Shown here: positions 56,637 to 64,000 of the stretch, one piece after another
Numbering within the stretch: position 1 is the first letter of the stretch
Layout: the number at the start of each line of letters is the position of its first letter
NCBI RefSeq assembly: GCF_030272615.1
Contig: NC_081415.1
Location: 597,003,335-597,067,334, forward strand
DNA: 64,000 nucleotides
Source: Cryptomeria japonica
Lineage: Eukaryota > Streptophyta > Pinopsida > Cupressales > Cupressaceae
Direction of reading: 5' to 3'
Position numbers and translations under genes: made by a program
Notes under the pieces: model-generated
Seen by the model: the letters and a program-made list of their open reading frames with translations, nothing else
Database searches by the model: none
What the model was told of the DNA's origin: nothing

Positions 56637-57407
56637 GTGCAGGTACCACCAAATAGGTATTTTTCAGATGTGTCTTCCTTGAGTGAGGGAAATGCAGGAA
56701 TAGAAAATGAAAGTGAGACATGTAGTAGGTCTATAATAGGGAGATCAACTAGAGATCAAAATATTAGAAAAAAATTCAATAAATGCATGAAATTTTTCCT
56801 TGCTCAAGGGGGGTCATGTTCTTATGATGATGAGACCAAAGGCGACATTGAGGTTCCCTTTAGGTACAAACATCTACAAAAAAAATGTGTACCCAAGGAA
56901 ATTCCTCCAATAAACAACAATTTTTTTGTTAATGATAGGGTATATCGCATAGCACCTTTGTTGTTACATGGTTTGGGCCTATTTTCCATGGACGACATAA
57001 AGGTCTGTTACAACAAAGTTGTTGAATTGATGGAGTTTGTTGGACCTTGTTACAATTACAACAATTGGATGCAGATTGTTCGATATAAAAAAAGTATGCG
57101 TAGGTATGCATTGTCAACAAATTATATACAACATAAAGATAATGATAAAAGTAAACAAGTGGTTGTATACATTGATGGAAGGCCAAAAGCAACAAGGAAT
57201 ATTGTAGGTTTTATAAATATTACGTGACCTAGGTCAACTAATAAACAACCCAATTGCATATTTGAGGTGCACGAGGGAAATCATGTATTCGTATGTGCGA
57301 TAAAATCAATAATTGCAGGGGAAGAGCTACTAATAAATTACAATTTGAATCATATAGATACAAAAAAGTTACTATCATGGGGGTGGTACATACTATATAC
57401 CATTTAA
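56637..57407 (+). pseudogene. SET-domain (histone-lysine methyltransferase-like) frame inside the CACTA element
   Basis: One frame from about 56637 to TAA 57405-57407, broken only by TGA at about 57226-57228; 255 sense codons. The second half aligns in order with a SET domain: 'GLGLFSMDDI' (usual GxGLFA..DI start), 'VVELMEFVGP', 'YKKSMRRYALS', 'VVVYIDGRPKATRNIVGFIN' (usual YIDA..GN..RFIN), 'QPNCIFEV' (PNC), 'HVFVCAIKSIIAGEELLINYN' (AxKxIxxGEEL..DY). The NHS part of the cofactor loop is altered (FIN-I-T), and Asn-Tyr replaces the usual Asp-Tyr. The N-terminal half (CSRSIIGRSTRDQN...FLAQGGSCSYDDETKGD) is unrecognised. An upstream exon is possible because CAG ends just before 56642. It sits between the two transposon genes on the same strand and is absent from deleted copy A. 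Family membership is likely; enzyme activity is doubtful in this copy. Confidence 0.72.
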
Positions 57408-57524
57408 ATTAACCAACCTCCAATTAATGACTCTAATATACCATTTTATTATGAAGTTTTTTTGCTAAGTCTATTTTTTTCATTTCACTAACGTTTTTAT
57501 ATTTTTTCTTTGTCATAGGACAAC

Positions 57525-60363
57525 ATGGATCCATCACATAGCATAGACAGGGATATAGGTCACAAAATTTCTACCGAGTAGGTAAACCTTTTTGTAATTG
57601 TACAAATTAGATAGAAGCAAACTGTTACATTATTATGTTCTTTTCTTGAGTGTTTTAGAGTAATTTTGTAATTGGTAATGATATTCTTGTCACAGATGGA
57701 TGTTCGGGGAAAGGGAAAGGGAGTTGCAGTACCTGAGCACCTCTCTAGAGATGTGGACTCAACAAGATTAAGCGATGATGACATCACAAATTCCACAAAC
57801 CCTATAGAATTGATAAAAAGGTTTATTAGAAAAGTTAGTAGAGAGATTGTTTCTTTGGCATCCGTGGAGCCTCACACTGATGAGATACGAGAGAGAGTGC
57901 AAAAATTGATTCGGAAAATAGAAAACTTGCAAGTAAGTAGTAATGAAAGCTTTAATTATAACAAAAGTTCAATAATGGTTTATATTTTATACTCTTTTAT
58001 GTCATTAACTAAAATATGTACGTGTTGTGTTTACAACAATTTATGCATCCTCATCAACCTAGTGGCCATGATCAGGGTATTGCAGGTAGTTTAGGTGATG
58101 ATGATTTTCTTGACTATCACTTGCTTGGCTTATCACTTTGAGTACCCAAAATACATCATACTTGATACTGTCAATGTTCATAATAAAGGTTCATCCTAGT
58201 TTACAATTCTTGCACTTTTCATATATTTAATGTTTTATATATTTAATGTATTATTCTTCAGGTGTTGTCAATGTTCCTGTGCAAATTTCGTTGGCGCCTC
58301 ATCAGAGGTTAGCCCCACCTATATTGCCAACTGCAATGTCGGCAACACACAACATGCAGACATCCTCTATTGCACGTCATATTGGCCAGCCCACTATTGG
58401 TAGATCCCTCTTTTTCTCTATCTTATGTTATGTGTTTATTTCCCCTCAAGCGCTCTTTCTTGGGGGCATTTCATAATGGATTCCTGGATCTTCTCATATT
58501 GCTAGTATGGGAATGTTGCAGGCCACATTGGTGGTGAGCGACGAAGAAATGATTCCCTTAAAGATACAGAAGGTTCTAGGTACTTCAAAATTATTCTTAT
58601 ATATAGTCTAATTGTAATTTACTTTCTGATCACTCATTTTGGACTAATGATCCCATGAATTTTTTTGAGGAAATGATATTTTTTATAAAAATCTTAATGA
58701 CATTGCATTGCAGATATTTGGGCCCACCATACGCAAAAGGTGGAACATCATACGTGAACAAACCCTAATCCACTATTTTGATTTCATATCATTGCTAGAA
58801 TAGTTTTCCTTTGATCCATTTCTTGAACTATAATAAATGTAGCTTCAGTTCATTTTTGAATCTAACAGGTTTTTTTTTGCTTTAAAAGGTGGAATGACCA
58901 AGAAAAAATGTTAAAAGATGAATTGACAAACTGTATGGTTGAGTGGGTTGGAAATGACACATTTGACAAAACCAAGCTCCTTGAAAAAGCTGTCACATAT
59001 CTAAAGTATGTGAGGGACCAATACAAGACCCATTTAGAGAAGAACGTAAAGTACGAGCATCCCCCCATTATTCTAGAGAGGGAGTGGAAGGACCTGATTT
59101 TGGATGCCAAGGAGAGAATTGAAAGGAAAAAAGGAAATACACCAACAGACGCCAAAAGAAGGTATGGATACTATTAAGAATGTAATTATGTACGAATTAA
59201 TTACTCTTTATATTTATATAATCTAACATATTTCAAACTTTTCATAGACTGAGTGACATGTCAAAGGCAACCAAGGCAAGACAAGAAAAGCACGGTCAAC
59301 ACAAACTTAGCTCTGGTGGTTATATGAAACTTTCCGCATGAACTGTAAGTATCAGTAAATGAAATATCACATCAAAATATTTATAAATTGCAAACAATTT
59401 TTTTTAATCAAACAATGCAAGAAAAATTCACGATACCAAGCAAAAATGCAAGGCTCTAAATTTAATAGAGCGCCCATAGAAGATGACAAGAGAATTGCCT
59501 ACCAGCAAGGCTATACAGTCATGGCTAAATGGCTACAAGAATTGAGTGGGCAAACACAAGATTCTGGTGCACCTGTCACACATGTAAATAAGCTAAATGA
59601 AAATTGTTTCAAATTGAATGCTTTACCAATAATATAATTGATGTTGAGTTCCAACATAAAGTGACTATATTTGTTTTAAATAAGCAAGCAATGATAACAA
59701 TGTGAATGACATTGGAATGCAACTTGCTAATCGTGAAACACCACCTGCACATGAAGGTCTGGATGTGCATCCCAGTAGTGGAGGTATTCATTTTCTATTC
59801 AAATTTATTTATGTAATTATTAATACAATTAAACATCTTAATTTGTAATTAGAGTAGTAATTAATGTAACCTTTTTTGTTAATATTTTAAAGCATGTAGT
59901 CGGTGGTGACCAAGTGGAGCATGATCTGAGTACACAACATCAGCAACGTGATGTTCCCCAATCAGGTAAAGAGGACCACTGTTATTCCTTTAAACAAATT
60001 TAATTACACATTAATGTAACCTTTAGTATTTCAACTCTAGAGGATCTAGAGGGTGTTCAACATGTTGAGGTTGAGGCTAAACAAAATGATGTGGCCCCAT
60101 CAAGTAAAGATTGCAACAATTATGTTCTCTAAATTAATGAAATACTTGTAACAATTATAAAAAATGTTTTGAATTTAACCCATTTCTTTATTATTGCAGA
60201 GGACTTTCCTTCGCTTCAGTGACCTTGTCCTCAGTATAGAACTAGACATACATCGAGATCATGAGCAGAGGGCAGAACAACTGAAGAGGGGGGAAATGAT
60301 GAAGAAAACAATGCTTCACTTAGTCTTTTCATAGCTTCAAAGAAAAAAGAAAAAAAGAAATGA
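57525..60363 (+). pseudogene. TNPA / Transposase_24-like second CACTA gene, multi-exon
   Basis: Probable start ATG 57525 (MDPSHSIDRDIGHK), then exon 57696-57931 (MDVRGKGKGVAVPEHL...IELIKRFIRKVSREIV...RVQKLIRKIENLQ), exon near 58262-58400 (VNVPVQISLAPHQRLAPP), small exons near 58523-58580 and 58713-58770, and exon 58888-59161. The last has 'KMLKDELTNCMVEWVGND', 'VTYLKYVRDQYKTHL' and 'PIILEREWKDLILDAKERIERKK'. The next exon (59247-59340: LSDMSKATKARQEKHGQHKL) matches the 'N..NR.K....H..GS' style of Transposase_24, followed by 'DDKRIAYQQGYTVMAKWLQ' and the acidic end exons shared with copy A. Proteins of this type bind subterminal repeats in CACTA elements. Exon borders are approximate; some exons are uncertain. 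Confidence 0.65.
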
Positions 60364-60394
60364 TTGTAATCTACCTTATTTGATAATGATTGTT

Positions 60395-60550
60395 TTCTAT
60401 GTGTTAATGAATGTAATTATGTGCAAATGAATGGTTATGAATGATATGTGTTAATTAATATTGATGAATGTTGCGTGTTAATTAATATTAATCAATGTTA
60501 TGTGTTAATGAACATTATGTGATATTAATGAATGAATGTTATATGTTAAC
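60395..60550. repeat. Subterminal 'TTAATGAATGT' repeats of CACTA copy B
   Basis: Imperfect copies of GTTAATGAATGT and TTAATTAATATTGATGAATGTT, the counterpart of 9240-9425 in copy A. Confidence 0.7.
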
Positions 60551-60581
60551 GGGGAATTTAGAGTGATGTTAGGGGGGGAAG

Positions 60582-60617
60582 GGGCCAAATGAGCTTCCAC
60601 CTTCATGTGGTTGGCCC
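60582..60617. repeat. Conserved GC-rich inverted repeat, CACTA copy B
   Basis: Same arms as at 9448-9483 (GGGCCAA/CCAC with GTGG/TTGGCCC). The two copies differ by one base, within the centre. Confidence 0.7.
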
Positions 60618-60718
60618 TGTTAAGTAGAGAATATTAAACTATTCTCAAAACCAAGTGAAGCTCAATAAGATAACACACTTTTAAATATTTCATTATGTTT
60701 CATAATTAATCTTATTGA

Positions 60719-62069
60719 ATAATGTATAGTGAATCTTAATTGTAGGGTCCAACAGAGCCAACATGAACAACAACACCACAAGTTGCTGGGTATAATGAAC
60801 CTCCATATTGTCTTGTATGTACGCTAATAGTATGAGTTGCTTCTAGTGTTGATATCCATGGCGAGACTGCAAAATTTATGAATATGCCTCATCCTTGTAA
60901 GTTTTTTTATTACTTGACATTTTATTTAGCATTTTAAATTTTTCCTTATCATTTTAAGTCTAATCACTTTTATATGGAATTTATTGTTCTAGTTACTATT
61001 TGCGAGACATTATTGCTACAAGGACTTGCATTGCATCCATTTTTTCAATTAGGTATTATATAGGGCAGGTTTCATTTGTAAATGTCTCTTTGAGTTCATC
61101 CAAATTTTATAACTATTACCTCACATCTCGTTATTGCTTCATATCTCTATGTTCTATGAGGAGAACACCTATGTTTTTTCTTTGCCAATCCTCTAAGAGA
61201 GTTTATGACTGCTAATAACTATATATTTTGATCATTTTATATTGTCTCAGGCCCATGATAATAGTGATAATATATCAATAGAATAGATGGATATAAATTT
61301 CTTATCCTACTATAACTATACATTGGACAGTGTTCTTTGACTCCATGGTTGCTCTGTGTGAGGATTATTATGACTATATGCTGCTATTACTTGATGATTC
61401 ATATGGACTATTATTTAGGCATTCTCCTTATCACTATTGTATGATCTACATGGTTGCTATCTTATATTTGTCAACCAATCTTAGATTTTCCCTTGGTGAT
61501 CATGTATTTTCTTTCTATTTGTATTCCCCATAATTTGAGTCTTTCTCATACTATTTTTTATACACTTTCTCATCACCTAGACTAATGCATAACGTTCTAT
61601 CATAAGCTAGATAGTCCCTCATTGTTGAAAAGAAAACCTTTTAATAGTAGCATATTATTTTACCATCTTATAACAAGATGACTCCCTTGACATCCTCAGT
61701 AGCATTTGTGTAAGCTTCAATGAGCAACAAAGAATTAGGTAAGGTCAACATTGGAGCATTGTGATGCAGAGCATCCACCAATCTCAATCAATTAGGGAGA
61801 TCTTTCTCCCAACTCACCTATTCAATAGGGAACAAACCCCAAGCCCTCACTAGCCTACTAGCCCCTCAAGTTTCTACAACACCCCAAAGACTCACTCCTA
61901 TTCCCTAGTCCCATACAACCATTGACATATATCACATAGGGAATTCTCACCTTGCCCAAATCTATCTTGAGGTCTTCCAACCCTTGAATCACACCAACTC
62001 ACAAAATCTTACTCCCTCAAGACCTTCTTCAACATAAATTCATTCTATTCATGGCTCTAGGAATCTCTC
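60719..62069. other. Gene-free stretch
   Basis: No gene seen. The part from about 61740 may be the decayed upstream portion of the LINE that follows, because it is co-linear with it, but no motif can be named. Confidence 0.4.
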
Positions 62070-62535
62070 CAATCCTAGCAACTATAGGACTATAATGATT
62101 GGTCATACATTTGTCTAACTTTTTGCCACAATGTTAGACATGCAATTTTTTTATGAGTACCCAGAGAAAGTTAATGTTCGAGTTTGTGGGAAAGATATCT
62201 TCAAGGGATATTATCAAACCATTGACCACATATTTACACTCTAGGCTATTGTTCAGAAGGCTCACCACCGCTCTTCCATAGTCTTTTGTTGTTTATAGAC
62301 TTTTCGAAGGACTTTGACTCAATTGGGAAACACTTGCTTTTCCAACAAAAACATGATGTCGACATTTTGGATTCTCTCATTAGCATTGCTTGTAGGCTTT
62401 ATGAAATTTATTGGGCAATTTCATGCTTACAATATCTTCAACTTGAAGAGGAGAACAATTAGGGTCAAACAAGGGTGTCCTATCTCCAACCCTTTGTAAC
62501 ATCTACATTGACAAGTTGGTGGAGCTTCTTTGACT
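62070..62535 (+). pseudogene. Decayed LINE reverse transcriptase fragment
   Basis: Recognisable RT blocks in order: 'NYRTIMIGHTF' (62080), 'ATMLDMQF', 'TIDHIFTL' then a TAG and 'AIVQKAHHRSSIVFCCL' (to about 62294), 'FIDFSKDFDSIGKHLLFQ' in another frame (the usual VDF.KAFD block), 'RLYE', 'TIRVKQGCPISN' (about 62457-62495, the GVKQGCPLSP block) and 'IYIDKLVELL' in a third frame. The YxDD block is not visible. This LINE type differs from the L1-like copy at 3430-6755, whose RT reads ALIPK/FRPISL. It is far too decayed to be active. Confidence 0.82.
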
Positions 62536-64000
62536 ACATACTCATATGCCTTCACTAGTATTTCAAATATATATGATTGATTGAATGTAAAGTATTTTCC
62601 AAAAGACCCCTGATATTCTTGAGGCATTCAGACTTTAGATTCATTTTTCAACTTAATTCTATCTAATAACACTAAAAAACCACATTCTTGTTAATTATAA
62701 AAATATAATTACCAATAATCTTATTTTCATATATTACATATAGTAAGATCAAATAGTTACAAATCTATCTCACCCAATAAGAAATGAGCACAAATCCAAA
62801 AGAAAGAGTTCTTCATAGTCTCACATAATATAATTAGTATTCTAATCACAAAGAATTAGAAACAATCTCTAAGTGAAGAAGATGATCATTCTAATCCTTA
62901 GTGTAAGAATGGCTTTCCATACCATGTCAAATTGTGGGTTATAAATGACCTTAAACAACCTTTAGATACATGCATCTCATGTGTGATATTGACATCTATC
63001 ACAAGTTTCACTGAAACCAAGGAAAACACTAGATTTTTTCATCTTGATCTTGATGTTAGTTGAATGTTTTTCTTTTGTGGGCTACTTGCAGAGAAGATCC
63101 CTTTTCTGGAAACTAGTATTTGTGTTATGTTTTCAATATTTGCTTAAGAATAGTATTGTCACAATAGTCCCCCTTTTGTCTGAATGCTTCCTATTGGCTT
63201 TAAGTCACATTTTCCCTGCATACTTTCTGTGTGTGGGAAAAGTGGTGCAATGAAATGGAAATTTTGGTTTCAAAAGGGTCCACACACCAATGAGACTCTT
63301 GGTGCAAGTTATGGAGCTATAATTGAATATCTCAACTCCCCAAGGGATGTTCCATTTTTATCTATCTCACATGATCCCTCAAGTCAATGCTTTTGCTCTT
63401 AGATCACTGAGCAAAGTGACTTAGGAATGACAACTCTGAGAATGAGGGATGCTTGATCAACTTAATATGGATGCATTCATAGTTATGCATGATATTAAAT
63501 ATAATATGATTTAAACTAGCATGGATATGATGATAAGATAAAATATTAGTAAAACCTATCCTAACATGATATACTAGTCTAATGTGAGAGTGTTATGATA
63601 ATAGAAATGATTCTTAAAATGCTTATTAAGATGATTTCTATTTAAAACGAGGCTAGATGCTTGATTTAAAAATGATTATGGATGTTTTAAATTTAGATGC
63701 TTAGTAAAATGTCTATAAGTTTGATACTAAAGACTTGGATATCAAAATGAGAGAATGAGAGCTCTATTTATAGGAAAAATAGGGCAATGGATGGTCAAGA
63801 TTGGATAATTTTAACAAGGGCTAAGATTAAAAGTTATCAATCTAGATGTAAGAAGCACTAAATGCTTGAGAATATATGATGGCTACCTTAGGAGGTAAGG
63901 GTTAAGGTTAGGCTAAGGTTATCCATTGGATTAAGATTTTACCCAAAGGATAAACTCTTGTGCAAGGGTTAAAGGGATAACCATGGTCGAAGAAATGAAT
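62536..64000. other. Gene-free right end
   Basis: AT-rich sequence without coding similarity; from about 63470 it is rich in 'atgatatgataagat'-like words without a clean period. No RNA gene or LTR end was recognised. Confidence 0.5.

Larger units (their letters stand above)
51070..60718 (+). mobile_element. CACTA (En/Spm)-like transposon copy B with SET-domain frame
   Basis: Three coding units on one strand: a TNPD-type transposase (51070-55436), a SET-domain frame (56637-57407) and a TNPA/Transposase_24-like gene (57525-60363). They are followed by the TTAATGAATGT repeats and the GC-rich inverted repeat also found in copy A. Introns are numerous and keep GT...AG borders. Limits are set by coding content on the left and by the end of similarity to copy A on the right; the true termini were not identified. 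Several stops in the transposase show it is no longer autonomous. Confidence 0.85.

Overview
This window is repeat-filled nuclear DNA from a plant with a large, transposon-rich genome. I found no intact host gene, no bacterial-style operon, no CRISPR array and no convincing RNA gene. Nearly everything recognisable belongs to plant transposable-element families: Ty1/copia LTR retrotransposons, L1-type and other LINEs, CACTA (En/Spm)-type DNA transposons with introns, and two LTR elements that carry large non-pol reading frames. The AT-rich composition, thick nesting and style of these families suggest a gymnosperm (conifer-like) genome, but that is a weak inference.

Layout. 1-1094 (-): a decayed reading frame of uncertain, plant-mobile-domain-like type, running off the left edge. 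1440-3150: a diverged ~130-150 bp tandem array. 3430-6755 (-): an L1-type LINE remnant with ORF1, endonuclease and the start of reverse transcriptase. 6773-9588 (+): CACTA copy A, a deletion derivative. 11940-12670: tandem repeats. 12845-33587 (+): a 5'-truncated copia element (copia-1). Its RNase H is split by a full-length minus-strand copia (copia-2, 14796-31564, target duplication TGATG). The 5' LTR of copia-2 is in turn split by a pol-less LTR element (21040-30856, target duplication GATAT) that carries a reading frame of about 950 codons with one stop.

33588-41491: no gene, but several local repeat structures, including a cluster of short palindromes and an exact 60-bp duplication. 41492-48168 (+): a second pol-less LTR element with a gag-like frame of four zinc knuckles and a decayed frame of about 1,070 codons. 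51070-60718 (+): CACTA copy B, the fuller copy, with a TNPD-type transposase gene, a SET-domain reading frame, and a TNPA/Transposase_24-like gene. 62070-62535 (+): a decayed LINE reverse transcriptase.

How the parts relate. Copia-1, copia-2 and the pol-less 41.5-48.2 kb element share almost the same polypurine tract and LTR junction, and copia-2 and the pol-less element also share an initiator-Met-type primer site. This suggests the pol-less element used copia enzymes in trans. The pol-less inner element uses a different primer site, matching tRNA-Trp, so it belongs to another system. The most interesting items are the SET-domain frame carried between the two CACTA genes, and the two LTR elements that carry long, unrecognised frames in place of pol.
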